Positions 55,126 through 62,168 of a DNA stretch of 64,000 nucleotides are shown one piece after another. Source of the stretch: Streptomyces sp. NBC_01754 (GTDB lineage: Bacteria > Actinomycetota > Actinomycetes > Streptomycetales > Streptomycetaceae); contig NZ_CP109132.1 of the NCBI RefSeq assembly GCF_035918015.1, forward strand, positions 3,348,001 through 3,412,000. Reading direction: 5' to 3'. The notes under the pieces are model-generated. The model was not told where the DNA came from. It did no database searches and saw only the letters and a list, made by a program, of their open reading frames with translations. The position numbers were made by a program, and so were the translations under genes. Numbering within the stretch: the stretch's first letter is position 1; the number at the start of each line of letters is the position of its first letter.

Positions 55126-55154
55126 AGTATAAAGTTGAGTCTATTCCACTCAAG
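55126..55154 (-). promoter_or_regulatory. clpB promoter overlapping a HAIR operator (HspR)
   Basis: GTTGAGT-CTATTCC-ACTCAAG (55134-55154) fits the HAIR consensus CTTGAGT-N7-ACTCAAG with one mismatch. On the gene strand TTGAGT (55153-55148) serves as -35 and TATACT (55131-55126) as -10 with a 16-base spacer. HspR bound here would block the polymerase. The same arrangement is established for clpB of S. coelicolor and S. albus. Confidence 0.9.
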
Positions 55155-55251
55155 CCCGAACCACCGCCTCCGCCCGCCCCCAGGTGCCCAGGCGTCCCAG
55201 GCCCAGGAGCCCCGGACACCCCGGGAGACCCCCCATCTCTAGGCTGGCCCC

Positions 55252-55653
55252 ATGCCTGACATCCGCAACCCCGGCCCGGACTACCTCGCCTTCTGGCGGG
55301 AACGGCACGTGTGCACGCTGACCACGCTGCGCCCGGACGGGACACCGCACGTGGTGCCGGTCGGCGTGACGTACGACCCGGACACCCGGACCGCACGCGT
55401 CATCACGAGCGGGAGGAGCCGGAAGGTCGCCCACGTCCTGGCGGCCGGCCCGGAGGGGGCACGGGTCGCGGTGTGCCAGATGCAGGGGCGCCGCTGGGCG
55501 ACGCTGGAGGGGCGCGCGGTGATCCGCACGGAGCCCGGCCAGGTCGAGGACGCGGTGCGCCGTTACGCGGTGCGGTACGAGCGCACGCCGGCGCACAACC
55601 CGGAGCGGGTGGTCATCGAGATCGCCGTGGACCGGGCGCTCGGCAGGGGCTGA
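55252..55653 (+). CDS. F420-dependent PPOX-class oxidoreductase
   Basis: The product has 133 residues, a split-barrel flavin/F420 fold. YLAFWRERHVCTLTTLRPDGTPHVVPVGVTYDPDTRTARVITSGRSRKVAHV is the family N-terminus, and RWATLEGRAVIRTEPG is the central strand pair. Single-domain members bind the deazaflavin F420 and reduce small substrates. It is divergent from clpB, with the shared gap holding the HAIR site, and is followed by a strong hairpin. Confidence 0.88.
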   Translation: MPDIRNPGPDYLAFWRERHVCTLTTLRPDGTPHVVPVGVTYDPDTRTARVITSGRSRKVAHVLAAGPEGARVAVCQMQGRRWATLEGRAVIRTEPGQVEDAVRRYAVRYERTPAHNPERVVIEIAVDRALGRG

Positions 55654-55669
55654 ACCGCCCCCGGACAGC

Positions 55670-55710
55670 ACAGCGGCGCCACCGTGTTCAGGTCACGGTG
55701 GCGCCGCTGT
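55670..55710 (+). terminator. Terminator of the PPOX gene
   Basis: ACAGCGGCGCCACCGTG (55670-55686) pairs perfectly with CACGGTGGCGCCGCTGT (55694-55710) with a 7-base loop, 17 bases after the stop. Confidence 0.85.
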
Positions 55711-55718
55711 GTGGGGGA

Positions 55719-55762
55719 AGCGCCTGAACGACATGGAACGACGGGGGAATCGTTCAGGCGCT
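55719..55762 (-). terminator. Hairpin at the end of the 106-residue Rieske-like gene
   Basis: AGCGCCTGAACGA (55719-55731) pairs with TCGTTCAGGCGCT (55750-55762), loop 18 bases. One arm includes the stop codon of the - strand gene, so on that strand the stem forms at the very end of the message and is followed by CCCCC. Terminator or message-stabilising stem. Confidence 0.65.
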
Positions 55763-56074
55763 GCGGGGGGTGGCGGAAATAGCTTCTTGTGCGAACAGCT
55801 CGTGGTCACGCTGGTCGAGATTGACGAAGATCATGCCGTATCTGACGACACAGCGGACCGGCTGCGGAGCCCCCCGGGGCCGACGGAGGCACCGATAGGC
55901 GCGAATGTCGTCCTCCGCCTCCATCACGACGACGACCGGCTCCCCGAACAGGGTGACCATCAACGAATCGCCCTGGCGGGTCAGCGCCGTGAGCAGATCG
56001 ATGAAATGCCACCCTGACCGATAGGCCGTGGCCATCTCCCGGCGAAAGGTGCGGTCGTCCGGGGGGGTGGTCAT
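55754..56074 (-). CDS. 106-residue protein, possible Rieske-domain remnant, coupled to the DIGW-repeat gene
   Basis: The ATG overlaps the stop of the DIGW-repeat gene as ATGA, so the two are translated together. I see no signal peptide. The centre, SLMVTLFGEPVVVVMEAEDDIRAYRCLRRPRG, looks like the first strands of a Rieske domain. PVRCVVRYGMIFVNLDQRD resembles what follows the iron-sulfur loop in Rieske oxygenases. The ligand pairs CxH and CxxH are absent and the cluster-binding part seems deleted. The Rieske relation is a weak inference from pattern alone. A role as partner, chaperone or modifier of the repeat protein would fit the coupling. Confidence 0.65.
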   Translation of the reverse strand: MTTPPDDRTFRREMATAYRSGWHFIDLLTALTRQGDSLMVTLFGEPVVVVMEAEDDIRAYRCLRRPRGAPQPVRCVVRYGMIFVNLDQRDHELFAQEAISATPRSA

Positions 56075-56463
56075 GCGACCGTACCCGTCGGGGCGGACCA
56101 GCCGATCTCACCGGCGGACGCGGACCAGCCGATGTCGCCGGCGGACGCGGACCAGCCGATGTCGCCGGCGGGCGCGGACCAGCCGATGTCGTTCATGACG
56201 CCGGCCGGTGTGCTCCAGCCGATGTCGGCGGCCCGTACGCTCCAGCCGATGTCGGCGGCCTGTGTGCTCCAGCCGATGTCGGCAACCGGCGTGCTCCAGC
56301 CGATGTCAGCGGCCTGCGCGCTCCAGCCGATGTCGTTCGTGACGCCGGCCGGCGTGCCCCAGCCGATCTCGCCTCCGCTCAGCCCCAGCCCAAGAGCCGC
56401 GACGAACGAGGCGGCAAGCACCGAGCGAAGCATTCGCTTATACATAGTCGGCTTCGTCCTCAC
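56071..56463 (-). CDS. Secreted DIGW-repeat protein (putative peptide precursor)
   Basis: The product has 130 residues from GTG 56463, preceded by GGGAGAGG at about 9 bases. A basic n-region and hydrophobic stretch (MYKRMLRSVLAASFVAALGLGLS, about 7-29) form a signal peptide. The rest is ten copies of [DE]-I-G-W-[SG] plus four variable residues, period nine, with a three-residue insert (GVTN/GVMN) in two copies. Most units end in small residues (AQAA, TPVA, TQAA, VRAA, ASAG) before the next Asp. It is coupled to the Rieske-like gene and divergent from an HTH regulator. No family is recognised. A precursor of short Trp-containing peptides or a surface repeat protein are the two readings. Confidence 0.75.
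   Translation of the reverse strand: MRTKPTMYKRMLRSVLAASFVAALGLGLSGGEIGWGTPAGVTNDIGWSAQAADIGWSTPVADIGWSTQAADIGWSVRAADIGWSTPAGVMNDIGWSAPAGDIGWSASAGDIGWSASAGEIGWSAPTGTVA
56099..56370. repeat. 27-bp tandem repeats encoding DIGW units
   Basis: Ten copies of the + strand core CAGCCGAT(G/C)TC recur every 27 bases, or 36 where a 9-base insert is present. Third positions vary between copies while Ile-Gly-Trp is invariant, which points to selection on the peptide sequence. Confidence 0.92.
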
Positions 56464-56538
56464 GTGTGGATTCCTCTCCCCCGCACCTATGACGATGTCT
56501 CACCCAGGCACTTGAACACCACCGAGTCGATGCATCAT

Positions 56539-56558
56539 GTTCCTGTATGTTCAGGAAC
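56539..56558. promoter_or_regulatory. Inverted-repeat operator candidate in the divergent DIGW/regulator promoter
   Basis: GTTCCTG (56539-56545) and CAGGAAC (56552-56558) are perfect inverted arms with a 6-base spacer. The site lies 16 bases before the regulator ATG and 76 bases from the DIGW start, and is a natural autoregulatory site for the adjacent HTH protein. Confidence 0.6.
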
Positions 56559-56573
56559 CTGGGGGGTGGAGAT

Positions 56574-57557
56574 ATGACCAGAAGCAACACAAAGCCGACA
56601 CATCCTCACGGGATCGCCGAACTGTGCGAGGCCGGAGGGCTCCTTTACGCCAGCGCACTACGGCTAGGCCGTATCGCACGTACCGAAGTCGCCCAGGCCC
56701 CGTGCCTGATGGAGTTCGCGCTGCTGCACCCCGACCCGGACGACGAGCAGTGGCTCCGGCCTGTTCCGCCGTCCGCCGCGCTCGCCCAGCATCTCCACCC
56801 CATCGAGCGAGAGATCCAGGAGCACCGGAGGTATTCGGTCGCGCTGGCCGAACGCTTCGAGCCGTTCATGGACATCAGCGCCCAGGGCCCGCCGACCACC
56901 CACGCCATCACGGTGCTGGAGGGTGAGACCCGGATCAACGCCGCCCTCGACCTGGCCACGGCGGAGTGCCGCACCGAGGTCCTCACGGTCCAGCCGGGCG
57001 GCGGCAGGAGTGAGGACCGTCTGGGTAAATCGCTCGAACGCGGTCTGTCCGTGGTGCACCGGGGTGTGCGCATCCGCACCCTTTACCAGCACACCGTGCG
57101 CCACAGCCCCAGCACGCTCGCCTATGCCGAACGCATTGCCAGCAATCATGTCGAGATAAGGACGCTCGAAGAACTCATAGAACGACTCATCGTCTTCGAT
57201 CGCACGGTCGCTTTCATCCCTGCCCAGGACGACCGCCAAGTCGCCCTGGAACTCCGTCATCCGGGCCTCGTGGTGTATCTCGCCAAGGTGTTCGAGCAAC
57301 TCTGGACACGGGCCGAGCCGCTTCTCGAAGAAGTGAAGTACGCCCCGACCCCTCTGGGAATCAGCGGTGTCCAGCGGTCCATTGCCCAACTCCTCGTCGA
57401 GGGACATGTCGACGACTCCATCGCACGGCGCCTCGGCATGAACGTCCGCACCTGCCGGGCCCACGTGGCCAAGCTCGCCGCGGCGCTCGGCAGCAACAGC
57501 CGCGCCCAACTCGGCTACCTGATAGCCCGGTCGGGGATCCTGGACCAGGACTCCTGA
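56574..57557 (+). CDS. HTH regulator with N-terminal TrmB/PLD-like domain (paralogue 1)
   Basis: The product has 327 residues from ATG 56574, preceded by GGTGGAGAT. A central alpha/beta region (about 110-250) resembles the phospholipase-D-like part of TrmB-type regulators: ATAECRTEVLTVQPGG, GVRIRTLYQHTVRHSP, ELIERLIVFDRTVAFIPA. The C-terminal LuxR-like HTH reads GVQRSIAQLLVEGHVDDSIARRLGMNVRTCRAHVAKLAAALGSNSRAQLGYL. It is divergent from the DIGW-repeat operon, with an inverted repeat between. It is likely to control that operon; the ligand is unknown and could be the peptide. Confidence 0.82.
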   Translation: MTRSNTKPTHPHGIAELCEAGGLLYASALRLGRIARTEVAQAPCLMEFALLHPDPDDEQWLRPVPPSAALAQHLHPIEREIQEHRRYSVALAERFEPFMDISAQGPPTTHAITVLEGETRINAALDLATAECRTEVLTVQPGGGRSEDRLGKSLERGLSVVHRGVRIRTLYQHTVRHSPSTLAYAERIASNHVEIRTLEELIERLIVFDRTVAFIPAQDDRQVALELRHPGLVVYLAKVFEQLWTRAEPLLEEVKYAPTPLGISGVQRSIAQLLVEGHVDDSIARRLGMNVRTCRAHVAKLAAALGSNSRAQLGYLIARSGILDQDS

Positions 57558-57801
57558 CCCTCCGGCGGGAGGTACGCCCGTCCGGTAGGACCAGCCTCCC
57601 CCCACAGCTAGGCTTCCGCCACCTTCATCTTGTTGCAGTGCAGAAAGCGGGGGGTCCCAAATCGATACCGCCGAGGCAAACCCGACCCATTCGCACGGCA
57701 GCAGAGAGCTCTGCGGCCCGGCTGTCCGCCTCTACGAGGAGGCGCTGCGAGCAGGACGCATCCCCCGCGCCCGGCTGTCCGCCGCCCCGTGCCTGCTGGA
57801 C

Positions 57802-58677
57802 ATGGCCCTCGTCCATCCCGACCCCGCGGACGGCACCTGGGTGTGCCCTGTACCGCCGTCGGCCGCCCTGGCACACCTGCTCCAGCCCCTCACCCGCGAG
57901 ATAGGCGAGCGGATCCAGCTGACCGCCGCGCTCACCGAGGCGCTGGCGCCCCTGGCGGCGGTCGCCAACGAGGACCCCAATCTGGCCATCACCGTGCTCG
58001 AGGGGCGTCCGCTGATCACCTCGGCGCTCCGGGAGGCCTCCGCACGCGCCACCGAAGAGGTCCTGACCGCACAACCGGGTGGCAACCGCCTGGAGCACCA
58101 CATGCGGCAGGCCGTGGACAACGGCCGCGCGGCAATCTCCGGCGGAGCCCGCCTCCGGCACCTCTACCAGCACCCTGCGCGCTACAGCCCGCGGCTCAGG
58201 GAGTACCTGGCGCGGATGTCGGGCGACCACCTCCAGGTACGGACCGTCGAACAGACGGTCGACCGGCTCATCATCTTCGACCGCACCGTGGCCTACATCC
58301 CCGCCGCGCCCGGTGACGAGGTGGCCCTGGAGGTCCGTCACCCGGCGCTCGTCCGCTATCTGACCCAGGTCTACGAGGTCCTCTGGGCGCAGGCCACCCC
58401 GTACAGCGACCCGCTCCCCACCACCGCCCCCGGCACCCCTGTCACCGCCGTCCAGCAGAGCGTCGCGCGGCTCCTGGCCGAGGGCCACGTCGACGACGTG
58501 GTGGCCCGCAAGCTGGGCATCAGCATCCGTACCTGCCGCTCGCACATCTCCCGGCTGATGCAGACGCTCGGCGCCCACAGCCGCACCCACCTGGGAGTGC
58601 TCCTCGTGCAGTCGGGCATCGCCGAGCCCGACAGCACACGCGCCCCCAGGACGCCCCCTCCCCGCCCGCCTGCCTGA
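57802..58677 (+). CDS. HTH regulator, paralogue 2, with no identifiable start codon
   Basis: From the ATG at 57802 it has 291 residues and matches paralogue 1 through the whole PLD-like region and HTH (SVARLLAEGHVDDVVARKLGISIRTCRSHISRLMQTLGAHSRTHLG). The resemblance begins earlier, at ELCGPAVRLYEEALRAGRIPRARLSAAPCLLD (from about 57706), in the same frame. The open frame back to a stop at 57586 has no ATG, GTG or TTG. Either an unusual start is used (AUC at 57661 follows a G-run), or one base is missing from the six-G run at 57649-57654, which would join it to the GTG at 57638. The real protein is probably about 340 residues, or the gene is damaged at its 5' end. Confidence 0.75.
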   Translation: MALVHPDPADGTWVCPVPPSAALAHLLQPLTREIGERIQLTAALTEALAPLAAVANEDPNLAITVLEGRPLITSALREASARATEEVLTAQPGGNRLEHHMRQAVDNGRAAISGGARLRHLYQHPARYSPRLREYLARMSGDHLQVRTVEQTVDRLIIFDRTVAYIPAAPGDEVALEVRHPALVRYLTQVYEVLWAQATPYSDPLPTTAPGTPVTAVQQSVARLLAEGHVDDVVARKLGISIRTCRSHISRLMQTLGAHSRTHLGVLLVQSGIAEPDSTRAPRTPPPRPPA

Positions 58678-58797
58678 CGGGCGGCCCCCGCGGATCCGCC
58701 TCAGGCCCCGGAACCTCGTTCGTCATATGTCTCCCGCGCTCCCCGGCCCGTTTCCATGATGCAACGGCGCGAACATCCGATCGACTGGAATGAGACG

Positions 58798-59630
58798 TAT
58801 GAATGACAGTCGGAACGCCCTCGCCAACGATGACCTCCTCGTGTCCGTGGAAGCCGTGAGCCACGTGCACGACTGCGCTGGGACGTCCACGACGTCCTCG
58901 CCGTCCAGCTCTCGGGAGAGAAGGACTGGAAGGTACGGAACCCCCCACGTACCGCACCGCTGTCCCGCGATGCCCCGCCCCGGACGACACCCCGGCGAGG
59001 AGACCCTCCGGACCGGAACCATGAGCCGCGGCGACGTTCTGCACATCCCGCGCGGCTACTGGCACATGGCCGGCCGCGACGGTCGCGGTTCGGGACACAG
59101 TCTGCACATGACGCTCGGGTTCGCCACGAGGACGGGAGCGTGCTGGCTCTCCGAACCGCTGCCGTGAGGACGAGTTGTTCCGGCTCGACCTGGACTCCTC
59201 CGCCGACTCCGGGCAGCACCGGCGGCTCACCGAGGCAGCCCTCCGGCTGGTGAGCTCCCGAACCCCCGCGGACTTCCGGGCGGCGCGCGAGCACGACGTC
59301 GCCCCGGCCCGGCACGTACCCTTCCTGGAGACGTTCGGGGAGCCCGACGCCGTCGTATGCGTCTGCGAATTTTGCCCGCGGCTCAGCGACCTGGGAGAGA
59401 CGGTCGAGGTGCTCTCCTCGGGTAAGAAGCCCACGTTCAGAGCCAGGGCCCTGCCCGCCCTGCGCCTCCTGCTGAGCGGAGAGCCGGTGCCTCTGGACCG
59501 AGTGGCCGACGCCGTCGGGGACGAGGTGCGTCCACTGGCCGAGATCCTCATGGGCCACGGATGGTGCGCGCCCCTGACACCCGAACTGGCCTCGGGCCAC
59601 TCCGGTCTCGTGGCCGACGCCACCCCATGA
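58798..59630 (+). pseudogene. Frameshifted JmjC/cupin-type oxygenase
   Basis: Pieces of one cupin_4/JmjC-like protein are spread over three frames. LLVSVEAVSHVHD is followed in another frame by WDVHDVLAVQLSGEKDWKV (58879 on). The next piece, SRGDVLHIPRGYWHMA...SLHMTLGF, lies back in the first frame (about 59020-59130), and the C-terminal winged-helix part LFRLDLDSSADSG...LMGHGWCAPL is in the third (59174-59630). At least three frameshifts are needed, and the region before the iron site looks shortened; Arg precedes WDVHD where a His ligand is expected. Intact relatives are 2-oxoglutarate/Fe protein hydroxylases. Confidence 0.78.
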
Positions 59631-59697
59631 CCGTTCCGCCGCCCGGAGGCTCCCGCCGGGCCTCGTGCCCGGCCTTCCGGGGGGCCGGGAAGCACGT

Positions 59698-59732
59698 GAA
59701 GGCGGAATCACCGAGCCGGTGATTCCGCCTTC
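59698..59732 (-). terminator. Terminator of the dnaK operon (3' of hspR)
   Basis: GAAGGCGGAATCACC (59698-59712) pairs perfectly with GGTGATTCCGCCTTC (59718-59732), loop 5 bases, 45 bases after the hspR stop. Confidence 0.88.
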
Positions 59733-59776
59733 CGTGTGGCTTCCGTGCGCCGGCCGGGAGCGGCCGGCCGTACGCC

Positions 59777-60223
59777 TCAGTCCTTCGGCCTCTTGGGCCG
59801 CCAGACCACCAGCGCACCGGTCTGCTGCACGTCCTGGTACGGCACCAGGTCCCGCCGGTAGGACGCGTGCACCTGGGCCTCGCGCTGCTGCATGGCCACG
59901 GCCGCGCCGTCCACCGCGGCGGAGAGCTCGGCGACGCGCTGCTGGAGCGCGGCGACCTGGTTCTCCAACTCGATGATGCGCTTGATGCCCGCCAGGTTGA
60001 TGCCCTCGTCCTGCGACAACTGCTGGACGGTACGCAGCAGTTCGATGTCACGGGCCGAGTAGCGCCGGCCACGCCCCGCCGTACGGTCGGGCGAGACCAG
60101 ACCGAGGCGGTCGTACTGGCGCAGTGTCTGCGGGTGCAGGCCCGAGAGCTGGGCCGCGATCGAGATCACGTACACCGGTGATTCGTCGGTCAGCTGGTAC
60201 GGGTTACGTCGACGGCCGTCCAT
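59777..60223 (-). CDS. hspR: Heat-shock repressor HspR (MerR family)
   Basis: The product has 148 residues. The MerR winged HTH begins VYVISIAAQLSGLHPQTLRQYDRLGLVSPDRTAGRGRRYSARDIELLRTVQQL, followed by a coiled coil (NQVAALQQRVAELSAAVDGAAVAM). HspR binds HAIR sequences with DnaK as co-repressor, so free DnaK reports folding stress. It is the last gene of dnaK-grpE-dnaJ-hspR, starting one base after the dnaJ stop. Its targets here should include the clpB promoter at 55.1 kb. Confidence 0.97.
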   Translation of the reverse strand: MDGRRRNPYQLTDESPVYVISIAAQLSGLHPQTLRQYDRLGLVSPDRTAGRGRRYSARDIELLRTVQQLSQDEGINLAGIKRIIELENQVAALQQRVAELSAAVDGAAVAMQQREAQVHASYRRDLVPYQDVQQTGALVVWRPKRPKD

Positions 60224-60224
60224 C

Positions 60225-61427
60225 TCAAGCTCCCTTCGCCGCCTGGAACAGCTCGGCCCGCGGATCCTCCCCCGCGGTCGCCTTGCGGTAGGCCTCCAGC
60301 GCGTCCTGTGCGTCCGGGCCGAGGTCCCTGGGTACGGACACCTCGACCGTGACCAGCAGGTCGCCGCGGGTGCCGTCCTTGCGCACGGCGCCCTTGCCGC
60401 GGGCCCGCATCGTACGCCCGTTCGGCGTGCCCGCGGGGAGTTTCAGGGTGACCGGCGGTCCGCCCAGCGTGGGGACCCTCACCTCGCCGCCGAGCGCCGC
60501 CTCCACGAAGGTGACGGGCACGGTGACCGTGAGATTGTCGCCCTTGCGGCCGAAGACCGGGTGGGCGTCGACGTGGACGACGACGTAGAGGTCGCCGGCC
60601 GGGCCGCCGCGCTCGCCCGGGCTGCCCTTGCCGCGCAGCCGGATCCGCTGGCCGTCCAGCACACCGGCCGGGATCCTCACCTGCATCGTGCGGGACGACT
60701 TGGCCCGGCCGCTGCCCTTGCAGACGTCACAGGGGTCCTGGGCGATGAGGCCCCGGCCCTTGCAGTCCACGCACGGATCGGTGAGCGAGAAGCCGCCCCC
60801 GGTACCGCGGGAGACCTGGCCGGTACCGACACAGGTGGGGCAGACCCTCGGGGTGCCGTTCTTGTCGCCGGTACCCGAACACGCCTTGCAGGGGGCCTGG
60901 CTGGACATCCGCAGCGGGACCGTGGCCCCGTCGACGGCCTCGGTGAAGCTGAGCGTCACCTCGGACTCGATGTCCTGGCCGCGGCGCGGCTGGACACGGG
61001 TGCCCGCGCCGCCGCGGTTGAACAGGCCGCCGAAGACGTCACCCAGACCGCCTCCGCCGCCGAACCCGCCGGCGCCGCCCGGTCCGCCGCCGCCCGGGGC
61101 CCCGCCCCCTCCGAAGAGGTCGCCCAGGTCGAAGTTGAAGTTGCCGCCCGCGCCGCCGGGGCCCCCGGGACCCGGCCGGAAGCCTCCGCCGCCGAAGAGG
61201 GCGCGCGCCTCGTCGTACTCCTTGCGCTTCTTGGGGTCACCGAGGATGTCGTTGGCCTCGGAGATCTCCTTGAAGCGCTCCTCCGCCTTCGTGTCACCCT
61301 TGTTGGCGTCCGGATGGTACTCGCGGGCGAGCTTCCGGTACGCCTTCTTGACCTCGGCGTCGGTGGCGTCCTTGGGGACGCCGAGGACCTTGTAGTAGTC
61401 CTTCTCGACGAAGTCCTTCGTGCTCAT
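60225..61427 (-). CDS. dnaJ: Co-chaperone DnaJ
   Basis: The product has 400 residues from ATG 61427, after AAGGAGGG. The J-domain opens DYYKVLGVPKDATDAEVKKAYRKLAREYHPD, with HPD present. A Gly/Phe-rich linker and four CxxCxGxG zinc motifs (CKACSGTGDKNG, CPTCVGTGQV, CVDCKGRGLI, CDVCKGSGRA) follow, then the substrate-binding C-domain. It stimulates DnaK ATPase and delivers unfolded proteins. It lies between grpE and hspR in the heat-shock operon. Confidence 0.98.
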   Translation of the reverse strand: MSTKDFVEKDYYKVLGVPKDATDAEVKKAYRKLAREYHPDANKGDTKAEERFKEISEANDILGDPKKRKEYDEARALFGGGGFRPGPGGPGGAGGNFNFDLGDLFGGGGAPGGGGPGGAGGFGGGGGLGDVFGGLFNRGGAGTRVQPRRGQDIESEVTLSFTEAVDGATVPLRMSSQAPCKACSGTGDKNGTPRVCPTCVGTGQVSRGTGGGFSLTDPCVDCKGRGLIAQDPCDVCKGSGRAKSSRTMQVRIPAGVLDGQRIRLRGKGSPGERGGPAGDLYVVVHVDAHPVFGRKGDNLTVTVPVTFVEAALGGEVRVPTLGGPPVTLKLPAGTPNGRTMRARGKGAVRKDGTRGDLLVTVEVSVPRDLGPDAQDALEAYRKATAGEDPRAELFQAAKGA

Positions 61428-61455
61428 CGACGTCCCTCCTTCCGGACGATCGGCC

Positions 61456-61483
61456 GTGCGGCCGGCCCTGTGGCCGGCCGCAC
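61456..61483 (-). other. Hairpin between grpE and dnaJ
   Basis: GTGCGGCCGGCC (61456-61467) pairs perfectly with GGCCGGCCGCAC (61472-61483), loop CTGT, in the 93-base gap inside the operon. It may attenuate or mark an RNA processing point that sets grpE above dnaJ. Confidence 0.65.
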
Positions 61484-61520
61484 GCCCCGTCGGTGTTCAC
61501 CACGGTGGTCGGACCTGATG

Positions 61521-62168
61521 TCAGACCTCCTCGGTGCCACCGCTCTCCTCGTCGTCCGCCTTCTCTTCCTTGGCCGCCGCGGGCGCGGCGCCCGGCTGCG
61601 GCTCGGCCACGGCCACCCGCGCGGGGCGGATGGTGCGCTCCCCGATGCGGTACCCAGGCTGCAGGATCGCCACGCAGGTCGTCTCGGTGACGTCCGGCGC
61701 GTAGCTGTGCATCAGGGCCTCGTGGATCGTCGGGTCGAAGGGCTCGCCCTCCTTGCCGAACTGCTGGAGCCCCAGCTTCGCGACCACCGTCTCCAGGGAC
61801 TCGGCCACCGACTTGAACCCGCCGACGAGCTCGCCGTGTTCCCGTGCCCGGCCGACGTCGTCGAGCACCGGCAGGAGCTCGGCCAGGAGACCCGCGACCG
61901 CGACCTCCTTGACCGCCACCCGGTCACGCTCCACGCGCCGACGGTAGTTCTGGTACTCGGCCTGGAGCCGCTGGAGGTCGCTGGTGCGCTCACTGAGCGC
62001 GGTGCGGACCTGGTCCAGCTGGGCCGTCAGGGCCGCTGTCTGCTGACCGTCCCCGGCCGGGGCCGCCGTCTCCTCCTCGGAGGGGGTGGCGGCGGCCTTC
62101 GGCTCGGCGTCGTCGGAGCCGGAGGGGACGTCGGGCTTCTCGTCGAAGTCCGGAGTCTCCTCGGTCAC
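61521..62168 (-). CDS. grpE: Nucleotide exchange factor GrpE
   Basis: The product has 215 residues from GTG 62168, whose GTGA overlaps the dnaK stop. An acidic N-terminus (1-55) leads into a long coiled coil ([34 protein letters not shown]). The C-terminal beta domain has [47 protein letters not shown]. It releases ADP from DnaK. The acidic tail after the beta domain is typical of actinobacteria. Confidence 0.97.
   Translation of the reverse strand: MTEETPDFDEKPDVPSGSDDAEPKAAATPSEEETAAPAGDGQQTAALTAQLDQVRTALSERTSDLQRLQAEYQNYRRRVERDRVAVKEVAVAGLLAELLPVLDDVGRAREHGELVGGFKSVAESLETVVAKLGLQQFGKEGEPFDPTIHEALMHSYAPDVTETTCVAILQPGYRIGERTIRPARVAVAEPQPGAAPAAAKEEKADDEESGGTEEV

Noticed and set aside
56099..56370. 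DIGW DNA repeats as a CRISPR array
   Set aside because: The 27-base periodicity is continuous coding sequence with conserved Ile-Gly-Trp codons, and there are no unique spacers.
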